In this document: in pieces, positions 26,306-36,285 of the stretch
How positions within the stretch are numbered: position 1 is the first letter of the stretch
Layout: each line of letters starts with the position of its first letter
NCBI GenBank assembly: GCA_003611805.1
Contig: RAYM01000016.1
Location: 1-64,000 of the forward strand
Origin: a bacterium 1xD42-87
GTDB taxonomy: Bacteria > Bacillota > Clostridia > Lachnospirales > Lachnospiraceae
Length of the DNA stretch: 64,000 nucleotides
Direction of reading: 5' to 3'
Program-made: the position numbers and the translations under genes
The notes under the pieces: generated by a model
Database searches by the model: none
The model's input: the letters and a program-made list of their open reading frames with translations, nothing else
Told to the model about the DNA's origin: nothing

Positions 26306-28567
26306 ATGGCTGTAAAAGAATTTCCTGCAGGCACGCAGCTGATCCAGAGTGAACAGAATCAGACCGGCCTGCATGTCATCGCTAAGGGGAGCGTATGCGC
26401 CTCCTATCCGGGAGGCACTTTCTATTTGAAAAAAGGGGATGTCATCGGCGTCTGTGAGATCTTTTTCGGTTCTCACTTTATCACATATGAGACAGAGGAG
26501 CCCACCGGGATTGCCTCTTATCCGTGCACGGCTGCACAGCTCTCACTGCTTATGTCAAAAAGTGTGGATCTGGCGAATATGATCGTGTCATCCCTGTTCA
26601 GGCAGTTCCGTGAGATCTATGACCAGTATGAACTGATGCGTTTTGACTGTGAAAATATTTACCATTTTCTGATGGACCGGTATGAAGAGTATAAGTCATT
26701 CTGTGTCAAGCATGGATTTACTCCCAGAGCATTACCCGACATGGAGGATCTGACTCCTCTCACGCTGGAGGAAGATCTGGAAGGATGGCTGGACGGCTAC
26801 TACGAGCAAATGACTCTTATGGTCACTCAGAAGTCCTCCAAATTCCACAAGCCCGACTTTCTTGCGGGGGTGGTCCTGAAAGCGGATCTGGATATCCACC
26901 GCATTATTTCCATATGCCGCGTTTTTTACGATTACAAGGCGGAGATTGCCAGTTTACTGATGAACGAAAATCATCTGGACTTCTTCGATCTCTACGCAAG
27001 CCTTCTTTATAAAATCGGGGCGAACGATACCGATTCCACTACGGTAAGCGCAGCAATCTCCACCATCATGATCCAGTTGGAAGACCTGCCTTCGATTGAC
27101 CGTGAAATGTATCAGCAGAGAGCCGACGAATACCGCACGAGACTGGAAAATCTCGGGGAACGCAGCGACGAGGAATCCACTGCTTCCATGGACGAGGTGG
27201 CTGACATAGAGCACTCTATGGAGACCATTCTCTCCTACGCCGAAGTGGACGTTGAAACCGCCGTCGCTTTCCGTGAATCTGTCGACAAATTTGCTAAGAT
27301 GACGGACAAGAACGCTTCGGATGACGCTGCCAGAAAGCTGCGCATGACGATCACCAAACAGTTCTATGTGATCTATGAAAAAGCTTTCGTTAAGAGCCTG
27401 AAAGATACCGCTTCCATTCCAAAGGTAGTCCGGATGTTCTTTAATTTCGGCTATATAGATGAAAATCTGGCCGGCCCTGAGAACGCTTCATATCTGTACT
27501 CGATCATAGACAAAATACCTTCCGATCCCAAACGCAAGGTCTATACTGCCTATGAATGGTTTACCGCCATCTATAAAGGTGAGAAAGTACCCAGCCGTAA
27601 CGAATTCGATTCAGACTTCCCCACCTTCCTGCGTGAACAGAAAATGACGGGCAATATCACCGCCGAAGACGAAGCGCGTATGCTGAATGACCCGCTGGAG
27701 CAGGTGCTCTTTGAAATACGCAACATGTTTCCTACCGTCAACAAGATTACATTCGGCCGCGTCTTAAGCTTCTGCCCGATCTTCTCGGAACACAATGTTC
27801 TGAAAGAGCTGGATGGCACGCTTGTATCCGCCGAAAAGGTGGAAGAATCTTTCCAGAAGATCCGGGACATTGACTTCAGCGCTTACTACCGCGACGTCAT
27901 TTACACCAATCCCGACATCGGCATCGGAAAGGAAACCGTCGGCGTAGAGGTTCTTCCCGACATTATTCTTATGCCCAATGTGGGCACGCGCGGCATCGCA
28001 TGGCAGGAAATCGAGGGGCGTAAGCGTACGACACCGGCCCGCATGATGGTGTCCATCTTCCAGTTGGAGGATCTGACCAACATTCTGGTCCGGCTGACCG
28101 GCGATTTCCGTTGGGAAATGTGCAAGCGCGTGCAGGGCGCCCGCTGGAACGATATTTCGGAGGCCTCCCTCACAAGCGAATATTTCGATTACATCCAGTT
28201 CTACCGTAAGAACCACGAACTGTCTGCGGACGCCAAGGACAAAATTAAGCTCAATATGAAAAAAGCGAAAAACAGCTATAAGGAAATGTTTATTATGGAC
28301 TACGAAGCGTGGATTCTCTATGAAGGCGCCGGATCGCCCAGATTGAATAAAGTGTCCCGCAATATTATTTTTACTTACTGTCCTTTCTCCAAAGCAATCC
28401 GCACAAAGCTGATGGCAAATCCGCTTTACAAGGAGACCATGGGGCGCTACGATATTAAACTTTCGCAGAAGCTCCACCATTATGACAATGTGTTCCAGAA
28501 GTTGAAAAACACAGGAACTCCGATTCCTCAGGAACTGCAGATGCAACGCGACTATCTTTGTAAGTAG
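26306..28567 (+). CDS. Large cyclic-nucleotide-binding-like protein, function unknown
   Basis: 753 residues, ribosome site AAGGGGG before the ATG. Residues about 5-100 look like a CRP-type cyclic nucleotide-binding domain: 'AGTQLIQSEQNQTGLHVIAK', then 'GSVCASYPGG', 'FYLKKGDVIGVCEIFFG' and 'AAQLSLLMSKSVDLANMIVS'. The strict phosphate-binding RxA motif is not seen. No DNA-binding HTH follows; instead about 650 residues of mainly helical, soluble sequence with conserved-looking blocks ('FPTVNKITFGRVLSFCPIFS', 'DFRWEMCKRVQGARWNDIS', 'IIFTYCPFSKAIRTKLMANP'). Transcribed alone, opposite to its neighbours. Possibly a signalling protein; I recognise no enzymatic domain. Confidence 0.7.
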   Translation: MAVKEFPAGTQLIQSEQNQTGLHVIAKGSVCASYPGGTFYLKKGDVIGVCEIFFGSHFITYETEEPTGIASYPCTAAQLSLLMSKSVDLANMIVSSLFRQFREIYDQYELMRFDCENIYHFLMDRYEEYKSFCVKHGFTPRALPDMEDLTPLTLEEDLEGWLDGYYEQMTLMVTQKSSKFHKPDFLAGVVLKADLDIHRIISICRVFYDYKAEIASLLMNENHLDFFDLYASLLYKIGANDTDSTTVSAAISTIMIQLEDLPSIDREMYQQRADEYRTRLENLGERSDEESTASMDEVADIEHSMETILSYAEVDVETAVAFRESVDKFAKMTDKNASDDAARKLRMTITKQFYVIYEKAFVKSLKDTASIPKVVRMFFNFGYIDENLAGPENASYLYSIIDKIPSDPKRKVYTAYEWFTAIYKGEKVPSRNEFDSDFPTFLREQKMTGNITAEDEARMLNDPLEQVLFEIRNMFPTVNKITFGRVLSFCPIFSEHNVLKELDGTLVSAEKVEESFQKIRDIDFSAYYRDVIYTNPDIGIGKETVGVEVLPDIILMPNVGTRGIAWQEIEGRKRTTPARMMVSIFQLEDLTNILVRLTGDFRWEMCKRVQGARWNDISEASLTSEYFDYIQFYRKNHELSADAKDKIKLNMKKAKNSYKEMFIMDYEAWILYEGAGSPRLNKVSRNIIFTYCPFSKAIRTKLMANPLYKETMGRYDIKLSQKLHHYDNVFQKLKNTGTPIPQELQMQRDYLCK

Positions 28568-28712
28568 GTTTGTTTCGCTAATATAGTGTTATTCCTTTGT
28601 AATATACTTATAGACTGTCAAGGGGAAAAACGGTATATTAATTATAGACTTGATCACGGAAGTCAAGTCGGCAATAGCAATTCCGAAGAATTCCCCTTTT
28701 ACACAAGCAAAA

Positions 28713-28740
28713 GCCCCGAAGGCAGAGCCTCCGGGGTTTT
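28713..28740 (+). terminator. Intrinsic terminator
   Basis: GCCCCG(A)...CCGGGG(T) stem around a 12-base loop containing GGC/GCC, followed by TTTTT. It lies 145 bases downstream of the cNMP-binding-like gene. Confidence 0.8.
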
Positions 28741-28783
28741 TGCTGTGCACAGACGCATATGACAGTTTATCTGCGGCATGCAT

Positions 28784-28811
28784 AACGGGCAGGAAAATCT
28801 TCCTGCCCGTT
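28784..28811. terminator. Perfect 12-bp hairpin after the MFS gene
   Basis: AACGGGCAGGAA-AATC-TTCCTGCCCGTT, just downstream of the MFS stop codon on the minus strand. It is very stable but lacks a long T run, so it may act as a terminator or as an mRNA 3' stabiliser. Confidence 0.65.
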
Positions 28812-28830
28812 GATATCATTCTGTATGCGT

Positions 28831-30132
28831 TTATTTTTTGTCTGTACTTGCAGGCTTCACAAAGAACAGGCTGATAATCAGTGCGATAATATAGAGCACA
28901 ATCGTGAAATACAGCACGTTCTGGTATCCCACAGGATTGACCATGTTGCCGTGGGAATCCTCGATGAAGCTGCCTGTGTTGCTCACGATCAAGGTTGCGA
29001 TCTGGTTGCCGGTAAGACCCGCAAACGCCCATGCGGAAAGGGTGATACCGTGGATCGCGCTGATGCTTCCCATGCCATAATGGTCGGAAAGCAGGGTCGG
29101 CACATTGGAGAAGCCGCCGCCGTATCCGGCATTCACCATAAAGATCAGAGCCAGCACAAGAACGATCAGGAACATGTTGCCCTCGCCGTTCTTGATACCG
29201 CCTGTAAGCATTACCGCGCCGGTAAATATAATCGAGAGCACAAAGATCAGCTTGTAAATCGTGTTTCTGTCCTTCATCAGATCCGCCCACGCGGAGAAGC
29301 CGAGACGGCCGCCCGCATTGAAGATTGCGGACACTGTGGAGATCACGCCGACCACGCCTGCCAGACCGATACATTTCACGATCATCTTCTCCTGGGAGAT
29401 CAGTGCAAGGCCGCAGGTGATGTTGATGTAGAACATCAGCCAGATGCCCACATAGTTGCTGACAGGACGGGTTTTGATGGTAGCCATGATACCCTGTCCT
29501 TTTTCTTTCTTCTGCGGCTCATGCCAGCCTGCCGGCTTCGCCAGAAGGAGATGGCCCACAAACATCATCACGAAATAAACCGCCGCAAGGATGTAGAACA
29601 TCTTATAGATGCCGCCCTCTCCGAGATTGGCCAGAAGCGCCTGCATGATAGGGCTTGCAATCGCCTTCGCGCCGCCAAAGCCTGCTACCGCAAGACCTGT
29701 CGCAAGACCTTTCTTATCCTCGAACCAGAGCATGAGAGTCTTTACCGGGGAAAGATAGCCGGTTCCCAGGCCGACACCCATGATAAAGCCATAGCAGACA
29801 TAAATGCCTACCAGCGCAAGCACGCTGCCGGGATGGGTGCCTCCATAATAGATGAAGAATCCCGTGCCCGCCATACCAAGGGAGAATGTGATCGTTGCGA
29901 TCAGCGAAGACTTGTGAATGTCCTTCTCCACCACGTTGCCCAGAAATGCCGCAGACATGCCGAGGAAGAAGATGGCAAAGCTGAACGCCCACTCCGTAGC
30001 TGCCTTGGAAAAGCCTATGTAGTCAGCGATCTCCTGACTGAAAATAGACCAGCAGTACACCGTACCGATACTGAAGTGCAGGAGCAGTGCCGGGATCGCG
30101 GCACGCACCCATTTGTTTTGACAGTTTTTCAT
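28831..30132 (-). CDS. OFA-family MFS transporter (oxalate/formate antiporter-like)
   Basis: 433 residues, 12 predicted membrane spans. The start 'WVRAAIPALLLHFSIGTVYC' with 'WSIFSQEIADYIGFSKA' and 'GLGTGYLSPVKTLMLWFEDK' plus 'KGLATGLAVAGFGGAKAIAS' is diagnostic of the OFA (OxlT-like) family. The substrate may be a monocarboxylate or dicarboxylate exchanged against a decarboxylation product; no decarboxylase gene is adjacent, so oxalate is not proven. Monocistronic with a downstream hairpin. Confidence 0.9.
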   Translation of the reverse strand: MKNCQNKWVRAAIPALLLHFSIGTVYCWSIFSQEIADYIGFSKAATEWAFSFAIFFLGMSAAFLGNVVEKDIHKSSLIATITFSLGMAGTGFFIYYGGTHPGSVLALVGIYVCYGFIMGVGLGTGYLSPVKTLMLWFEDKKGLATGLAVAGFGGAKAIASPIMQALLANLGEGGIYKMFYILAAVYFVMMFVGHLLLAKPAGWHEPQKKEKGQGIMATIKTRPVSNYVGIWLMFYINITCGLALISQEKMIVKCIGLAGVVGVISTVSAIFNAGGRLGFSAWADLMKDRNTIYKLIFVLSIIFTGAVMLTGGIKNGEGNMFLIVLVLALIFMVNAGYGGGFSNVPTLLSDHYGMGSISAIHGITLSAWAFAGLTGNQIATLIVSNTGSFIEDSHGNMVNPVGYQNVLYFTIVLYIIALIISLFFVKPASTDKK

Positions 30133-30343
30133 ACTTTTACCTGTTATCCTTTCGTTTATATTGAGTCAGATGCCCCATCACTGATAGCAGGATTCTAACC
30201 CTCTCACTAAAACTGTTTCTAACCTCTATCATTTTAAAACAAAACGACTGGAATTTCAAGCCACATTCACGCACGTTGTCACGTTTTTGCCCATCATTCC
30301 GCCCTCGGAGACACACCTCCTGACCCGTTGCTTCTTTCGCCTC

Positions 30344-32149
30344 TCATTTCAACACCAGCGCCGAAAATCCCGGCATCACAGCCTTACCGTTCTCAAAACG
30401 GATTTTTTCTTCCCCTGTGACAAGCGCACCACGGATCTCTGTCTCTGTGCCGATCTTCTTCCCGTTTAAGGTAATACTGGTCAGATCCAGTTCCTCTGTC
30501 TCCGGCCCCGTCACAAACACGAGCAGAAGCTCCGAATCCCCGTAAGTCTTTTTGATGGCGCAGACAGTTTCCTTCGTATCCTCTGCAAGAAAATCCCCCA
30601 CAAGGACATATTCCGCCTTCCCCCTGGCAATCTCCGGGTTCTGGTTGCGGATTTTGAGAACCTTCTTATAATATTGATAGACGGAAAGTTCGTCCTTCTC
30701 CTGCTCCTCCAGGCTCTCAAACTTCATCTTCACGTCTTCCATATCCGCCGGCCCGTCACACATGCCCTGCGCGTCGGGGTTCATGCTCCAGTACATGGGC
30801 GCGCGCTTGTTCTCGTCCTTGCCGGAGCCTTTCATGCCAAGCTCCTCCCCGTAGTAGAGAAAGGCCGATCCGCTCATAAACAGATTCAGGGCGCCCGCCA
30901 TCTTCGTCTGTGCGGCGGAATTGTCCCCCGCATAGTAACCCGCGCTTCTGCCCATGTCATGGTTGGTATAAAAAGGCGCGTCGATATAATCCGGGTTGTA
31001 AGCCCCGAACGTCTCTTCCAGTGAAACAACCGCCGCACCATACTTCGTTGCCGGTGAACCGTTCAGCACCTTGGATATCACGCCGTCTTTGTCGGCAAAG
31101 GCGAAGTTGAAAACACTGTCGATGCCGCTCTCATAGTACTGCGCGTAGTCCGCCAGATCAAGCCACGCCTCGCCCACAAGGTAAGCGTCTGGTTTCTGTT
31201 CTTTGACCGTTTCAGTCAGCCATGCCAGAAAGGCAATATTGGACTGGGGCGCGCCGGAATAAAACTCTTTTACCGCGTCCAGACGGAAACCGCCCACCCC
31301 CATGTCCAGCCAGTACTGCGTGATTTTCGCAATCTCCTCCCGCAGAAGTTCACAGTCTAAATTAAGGTCGGGCATCTCCGACCAGAACTGCGCCTCGTAA
31401 TACCAGTCGGTCCCCTCCACGGGATAGTAGCCGCCGCCCTGCTCTCTGGAAAAATGATAATAGTCAAAATAGGGACAGTCCTCTGCGTCCGGCTCCGCAC
31501 CGTCCAGCCCTTTCAGATAGGCACACGCCTCCTGAAACCAGGGATTCCGGGACGAACTGTGATTTAACACCAGATCCATGATCACCTTGATGCCCCGCTC
31601 ATCGCACGCCGCAATCAGCTCCTTAAAATCCTCCAGCGTGCCGTATTCCTCGTCTATGGCATAATAGTCTGCCACGTCATACTTGTGATAAGTAGGCGAA
31701 GGGTTCACGGGCATCAGCCAGATGCCGTTGCAGCCCAGATCCGTATCTGTTTCGTCATCCCCGTCGTTGATATAATCCAGCCTGGAGATCAGCCCCTGCA
31801 GATCTCCTACGCCGTCCCCGTCACTGTCGCAGAAGGAGTAGACGAACACCTCATAGTAGGTGCGGTAATTGTCGTCGATGATCTGCAGCGGATTATTCTC
31901 CCACAACTCCGCAGCGGATGTTTCCGCCGCCTGTTCTCCGGCATCACTGCTGCCCTCGCCGCTGTCTGCGGCATCTGTCCCTCCCGGTACGTCCTTCGCC
32001 GCCTGCTCCTGCGTCTCGCTGCCCACAGCCCCGGGATTTTCCTCCCCAAACGAGTTTTGCAGGGGGATATTCTCCCCCTGCATACCACAGCCGCAAAGCA
32101 GCGCTGCTGACAAAACACCTGCCAGAGCTCTCTTTTGCGCATTTTTCAT
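30344..32149 (-). CDS. Extracellular alpha-amylase lipoprotein (GH13)
   Basis: 601 residues from ATG at 32149, which overlaps the upstream permease stop as ATGA. Lipoprotein signal with lipobox 'LSAALLCGCGM' (Cys near residue 20), then a Glu/Ala/Gly-rich linker to about residue 75. GH13 barrel: 'GIKVIMDLVLNHSSSRNPW' (region I), 'GVGGFRLDAVKEF' (nucleophile Asp), 'AYLVGEAWLD' (acid/base Glu) and 'FYTNHDMGR' (region IV). 'DSDGDGVGDLQGL' looks like the calcium site. It is anchored outside the membrane and probably cleaves starch fragments for the adjacent ABC importer. Confidence 0.95.
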   Translation of the reverse strand: MKNAQKRALAGVLSAALLCGCGMQGENIPLQNSFGEENPGAVGSETQEQAAKDVPGGTDAADSGEGSSDAGEQAAETSAAELWENNPLQIIDDNYRTYYEVFVYSFCDSDGDGVGDLQGLISRLDYINDGDDETDTDLGCNGIWLMPVNPSPTYHKYDVADYYAIDEEYGTLEDFKELIAACDERGIKVIMDLVLNHSSSRNPWFQEACAYLKGLDGAEPDAEDCPYFDYYHFSREQGGGYYPVEGTDWYYEAQFWSEMPDLNLDCELLREEIAKITQYWLDMGVGGFRLDAVKEFYSGAPQSNIAFLAWLTETVKEQKPDAYLVGEAWLDLADYAQYYESGIDSVFNFAFADKDGVISKVLNGSPATKYGAAVVSLEETFGAYNPDYIDAPFYTNHDMGRSAGYYAGDNSAAQTKMAGALNLFMSGSAFLYYGEELGMKGSGKDENKRAPMYWSMNPDAQGMCDGPADMEDVKMKFESLEEQEKDELSVYQYYKKVLKIRNQNPEIARGKAEYVLVGDFLAEDTKETVCAIKKTYGDSELLLVFVTGPETEELDLTSITLNGKKIGTETEIRGALVTGEEKIRFENGKAVMPGFSALVLK

Positions 32150-32988
32150 CCTTTTACCGAACCTCCCGTAATACCCTCCACATAGAACTTCTGCATAATA
32201 AGGAACAGAATCGAAATAGGCACGGATATCACCACGCCGCCCGCGCAGAATACAGAGAAATATTTCGCGATCATGGACTTGCTCAACATGTTGAACAGGC
32301 CGATCGCCACCGTCCAGTCTGTCGCAATACCAGAGTTTAACATCAGCTTCGCAAACACGAAGTCGCCCCATGGTATCAGGAAAGAACTGATCACCGTGTA
32401 CACGATGATGGGCTGGGAAAGAGGAATGATAATCTTAAAGAAAATCTTCGCCTCGGATGCGCCCTCCAGCCTTGCCGCCTCACTTAAGGAGACAGAGATC
32501 GTGTCCATGAAGCCCTTACAGATCAAGAAGCCCAGACCCGCGCCTGCGGAGTACACGATAATCATGCCGATATGACTGTTTGTCAGGTTAAACGTCTTTA
32601 AGATAAAGTAAATAGCGATCATGGAAAGCACGCCCGGGAACATATTTAAGATAATGCTGAAACTCATCAGCGACTTTCTGCCCGGGAACCGCAGCTTACT
32701 CATAGTATAACTCACCATCAGCACAAGAATGGTCGAGATCAAACAGGTAAAGACCGCAATTACAAAGGTGTTCAAAAACCACTTGTTGTACTGTACGATA
32801 GAATCCGAACGCAGGAATAACTGCGCGTAATTGTCTAATGTCCACGTCTCCGGGAAGAAGTGTGAGGTATTGATTCCCTTATACCCGCTAAATGAGGTAA
32901 CAAACAGCCAGAGAATCGGGATCAGCCACACCACAGCCAGGAGAAACAGAACAACGTGTCTTAAAATAGCCTGAATCGTCTTTTTCAT
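32146..32988 (-). CDS. Sugar ABC transporter permease, MalG type
   Basis: Inner-membrane subunit of a maltose/maltodextrin-like importer, 280 residues with six predicted spans. The EAA loop reads 'LSEAARLEGASEAKIFFKII' and the C-terminal 'FYVEGITGGSVKG' is typical of MalG/GanQ. It overlaps the MalF-type gene by one base and the amylase gene by four. No ATPase gene is present here; a shared MsmX-like ATPase elsewhere is expected, as in other Firmicutes. Confidence 0.93.
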   Translation of the reverse strand: MKKTIQAILRHVVLFLLAVVWLIPILWLFVTSFSGYKGINTSHFFPETWTLDNYAQLFLRSDSIVQYNKWFLNTFVIAVFTCLISTILVLMVSYTMSKLRFPGRKSLMSFSIILNMFPGVLSMIAIYFILKTFNLTNSHIGMIIVYSAGAGLGFLICKGFMDTISVSLSEAARLEGASEAKIFFKIIIPLSQPIIVYTVISSFLIPWGDFVFAKLMLNSGIATDWTVAIGLFNMLSKSMIAKYFSVFCAGGVVISVPISILFLIMQKFYVEGITGGSVKG

Positions 32989-34415
32989 TATTGAAATTCC
33001 TCCTCCTTATCTCCCTTGATTGTTCTTGTAAAGGTAACCAGCGTAAACGCCGCGCAGATGATAAATACAACAATACCGATCACGGACGCCATCTTATAGT
33101 TGTAATACTCGTTTGTCAGCCTGAACAGCCATGTCACCAGCAGATCGATCTCCTTCGCGTTGGAGTTTGCGAGAAGCTGGTCGCTTGTGACATACACATC
33201 CTGCGTCAGCAGATAAATCACATTGAAGTTGTTAATATTTTTGACAAAGTCCGTAATCAGACTCGGCCCGGTTACAAAAAGCATGTACGGCATCGTGATT
33301 TTCACAAAGATCTGGAAAGGATTCGCGCCGTCGATTCTCGCGCTCTCAATCTGATCCTCGGGAATGTTCATCAGTACGCCCGTTGCAATCAGCATCTGAT
33401 AAGGGATGCCGACCCAGATATTGATAATAATGATCATCACCTTCGCCCAGCCCGGGTTTGTCAGAAACGGAATGTAGCTCAGATTCGCGGGAACAAGGCC
33501 CACATTTTTGAGGAAGTCCGTCAGACCCACATTGGTGCAGAAGGTATTGACGATACCGCTGTCTGCGAAGAAGTTACGCACCAGAAGCAGCGTCACGAAC
33601 TGCGGCACCGCAATCGCGATGATAAAGAGCGTTCTCCACATCTTCGGCAGCTTCGTCTTCTTATTATTGATAAACTTGGCGAGCAGGATACCACCGATGT
33701 AAGTTGTAAAGGTAGCAAGCACCGCCCACTCCAGTGTCCAAGTCAATACTTTCTTAAAGGAATACCCAAAAGTCACTGTCACGGAATCCGTAAACAGACT
33801 CTTAAAGTTTGACCAGCCAACCCATGTAAACAACGCGCTGGGCGGCATATGCTGCTGGTCATAATTGGTAAATGCCACTGCCACCAGCACCAGAATCGGC
33901 AGAATATTCATCAGAATGATACCGATTGTCGGCAGGGTAAGCAGTGTAATATGAAATTTTTCGTTAAACAGCGCCTGCACATCTTCCTTAAAGGTATTGA
34001 TGCGCTCTCCGTTTTCTTTCTGAACCTGCAGGCGGTAAACCGCTTTCATGTTTGCGATCCAGAACAAAACAAATACAAGAATAAGGAACAGTGCCATAAT
34101 GGAATTCAACAGAATCAGAAAAGAATTGTCATAGTCGTTGACCGTACTGGTCATAGTCAGCGGGTCAAACACCTGCTCAAACTGCACTGTGCCAAGCGTT
34201 CCGAACTTAGCAAGGTTTGGAGCCGCATAGCCGACACACAGCACGACAAACAGCGCTTCCACCAAAAACATGATAATACCGTTAATTACCTGTTTTCTCG
34301 CGAAATAGCCCGCGCCCATCAGAACCGCTGACAGCTTAACCCACACATCTCCCCTGACAAAGGCAATTCCAATATTTTTAAAATAATTACTTATCGCATT
34401 TAATGCCTTCTTCAT
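32988..34415 (-). CDS. Sugar ABC transporter permease, MalF type
   Basis: 475 residues from ATG at 34415 (GGAGG five bases upstream; an earlier Met at 34427 is less well placed). An N-terminal extension with three to four hydrophobic stretches (residues 20-125) precedes the binding-protein-dependent permease core. The EAA loop is 'IPEDQIESARIDGANPFQIF'. Extended MalF/GanP-like length. It partners the MalG-type gene directly downstream. Confidence 0.93.
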   Translation of the reverse strand: MKKALNAISNYFKNIGIAFVRGDVWVKLSAVLMGAGYFARKQVINGIIMFLVEALFVVLCVGYAAPNLAKFGTLGTVQFEQVFDPLTMTSTVNDYDNSFLILLNSIMALFLILVFVLFWIANMKAVYRLQVQKENGERINTFKEDVQALFNEKFHITLLTLPTIGIILMNILPILVLVAVAFTNYDQQHMPPSALFTWVGWSNFKSLFTDSVTVTFGYSFKKVLTWTLEWAVLATFTTYIGGILLAKFINNKKTKLPKMWRTLFIIAIAVPQFVTLLLVRNFFADSGIVNTFCTNVGLTDFLKNVGLVPANLSYIPFLTNPGWAKVMIIIINIWVGIPYQMLIATGVLMNIPEDQIESARIDGANPFQIFVKITMPYMLFVTGPSLITDFVKNINNFNVIYLLTQDVYVTSDQLLANSNAKEIDLLVTWLFRLTNEYYNYKMASVIGIVVFIICAAFTLVTFTRTIKGDKEEEFQ

Positions 34416-34427
34416 ATGAACCTCCAT

Positions 34428-34614
34428 GCCAGAAGTAACCTTCTCTTTTTAAAAGAGGGCGAGTGAACACCACTCACCCTCTCTGTTTTTATATACCGTG
34501 ACTGCAAAGCAGTCCTCGCGGAGTTAAATCCTCCGTCTCTCCGAACCGAGGCTGCGAAGCAGTCCTCGCAATTGAGCTTTGCTCGGGAGTTAAAATCGAA
34601 GATTTTTACTCCGG
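34428..34614 (-). promoter_or_regulatory. Structured spacer between binding protein and permease genes
   Basis: It holds a strong hairpin, GAGGGCGAGTG/CACTCACCCTC (34455-34482), followed on the plus strand by TTTTT and preceded on that side by AAAAGA. Next come smaller repeats with GACTGC/GCAGTC (34500-34514) and a second copy of GCAGTCCTCGC near 34561. Hairpins here are commonly used to stabilise or limit read-through so that the binding protein is made in excess over the permeases. Confidence 0.5.
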
Positions 34615-35979
34615 TTACTCAACAGGCGCCGTGATACCCTCTACCGTCGTATCCAGAAGCTCCTGCAGATCGGTTCCGTCAGGATTGCCGGATGCAAGAA
34701 TCTGTCCAAGTGTCTCAGCGGGAGACCAGAAGTTTGCGCCTACACGCTGAGGGGTAGCGTATGCTGCCTGCGCCGCCAGAGCGGAGATTGCCGGATTTGC
34801 CATTACCGCATCGGAAGATGCTGCCGCAAGGTTGGAAGGGCCAAGGCCTCTTGCTTCAAATCTTGCCGTCTGTGCTGCCTCGTTGGTTAAGAACTCTGCC
34901 AGAAGCATCGACCAGCCTACATTAGCGGAGTGCGGATTTACACCAACCAGCTTATATCCGGAGTAAGAAGACATCTGGTAGTCCTTGCCACCTGCCTTGA
35001 AGGTAGGAAGCTTGGTTGCCGCATAGTTGTCGCCCCATGCTTCTGCTGCCGTCTCTGCTCTCCATGTACCGTTTACACATGCTGCCACATTGCCCTCTGC
35101 AATCTGGGTAGCCATATCCTCGTCGTTCATATCTACAAGCACGTTGGATGCTGTCAGGTCAAGGATCGCCTGCGCCACATCCGTACCGCCTGCTGCATTC
35201 CATGTACATGTGTTGGTAAGACCGTCATCGTTCAGTGTCAGCTCAAGGCCTGCGCCCTGGAAGAATGCGTAAATATACCAGCCATTGGAAATATCCATCG
35301 CGATCTTCTTGCCTGCCGCACCTGCTACCTCAACCATCTTATCTAAGGACTGTACGTCGCTCTCGGAGAATACGGAAGAGTCATAGAACATAAAGTAACC
35401 GTTATCAGCCGTCATCGGATAAGCATATACCTTTCCGTCCACAGCAGCTGCTTCCACAGCGCCGGTTGCATTCTCATTCACTACATCGAAGGTGTAGTTT
35501 GCCGCTACCTCCTGCAGTGCGCCCGCCTTTACCAGCTCGTTGATCTGGTCATCCGCAAATGCGTACACGTCCGCTGCCGCCTCTACGTCCGTCAGAACCG
35601 TGTCCTTCGCGGTAGACTCACTCTCTGCACCGAGGGTAATATCAAAAGTTACGTCAGGATATGCCGCCTTGAACTCGTCCAGCAGCTTGGTTGTGAGATC
35701 CTGGTCTTCCTCGGAAGCCCATACCTTAAGTGTTACCGTACCTGTCGTTGCCGCAATCAGGTTTGCGATCGGGTCTGTTCCCTCTGCCGCCGCTGCGGGA
35801 GCCTCTACCGCCGGAGCCTCCTCTGCTGCAGGCGCTTCCGCTGCCGGTTCCTCAGCCGCAGGCGCTTCTGCTGCCGGAGCTTCCGCCGCAGGCGTCTCAG
35901 CCGCGCCGCCGCCACAGCCTGTCAGACAGCCGACTGTCATCGCTGTTGCCAGTAATGTTGCCAATACTTTCTTTTTCAT
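34615..35979 (-). CDS. Extracellular sugar-binding lipoprotein (MalE-like)
   Basis: 454 residues from ATG at 35979 (AAAGGAG upstream). Lipobox 'VGCLTGCGGG' (Cys near residue 20) followed by an unusual Ala/Pro/Glu linker (residues 27-65, repeats of 'EAPAAEAPAAEE'). The SBP_bac_1 domain starts 'VTLKVWASEEDQDLTTKLLD' and includes 'ADDQINELVKAGALQEV', close to maltodextrin-binding proteins. It captures oligosaccharides released by the amylase lipoprotein or galactan fragments; specificity cannot be fixed from sequence. Confidence 0.93.
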   Translation of the reverse strand: MKKKVLATLLATAMTVGCLTGCGGGAAETPAAEAPAAEAPAAEEPAAEAPAAEEAPAVEAPAAAAEGTDPIANLIAATTGTVTLKVWASEEDQDLTTKLLDEFKAAYPDVTFDITLGAESESTAKDTVLTDVEAAADVYAFADDQINELVKAGALQEVAANYTFDVVNENATGAVEAAAVDGKVYAYPMTADNGYFMFYDSSVFSESDVQSLDKMVEVAGAAGKKIAMDISNGWYIYAFFQGAGLELTLNDDGLTNTCTWNAAGGTDVAQAILDLTASNVLVDMNDEDMATQIAEGNVAACVNGTWRAETAAEAWGDNYAATKLPTFKAGGKDYQMSSYSGYKLVGVNPHSANVGWSMLLAEFLTNEAAQTARFEARGLGPSNLAAASSDAVMANPAISALAAQAAYATPQRVGANFWSPAETLGQILASGNPDGTDLQELLDTTVEGITAPVE

Positions 35980-36214
35980 AATTGAACTCTCTCCTTTCGA
36001 CTTTTTAAAAGTCATTTTTTGTTTGTATACAAAATGCAGAACCGAAGCACGAACTATCGTAATTCCGCATTTGATACCACTGCTCACCGTCTGTTTACCC
36101 GTCCGCCCGGGGCGCCGCGCCCGTGTGGCAGTCAGGGTTTTTATTTCCTAATATATTAGGAAATAGAGAAAGGACTAGTCCTTTCTGCAAAAATTTCGCA
36201 CCGTGTTCACGTTA

Positions 36215-36257
36215 AATTTACCATTATTTGATACCCCCTGTCAATACGGAAAACGTT
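36215..36257 (-). promoter_or_regulatory. Promoter of the MalEFG-type operon with upstream palindrome
   Basis: TTGACA (36239-36244), 18 bases, TAAATT (36215-36220) on the minus strand. Immediately upstream lies AAAACGTTTTCC (about 36246-36257), whose AAACGTTT core is a palindrome with central CG, the general form of LacI/CcpA operators. Promoter seen; operator inferred. Confidence 0.6.
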
Positions 36258-36285
36258 TTTTTGACATAAGGAGCGTATTTACTGC

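Noticed and set aside
28810..30198. 462-residue open frame on the plus strand
   Set aside because: It is antisense to the OFA transporter, has no ribosome site and has low-plausibility composition; the minus-strand gene explains the region.
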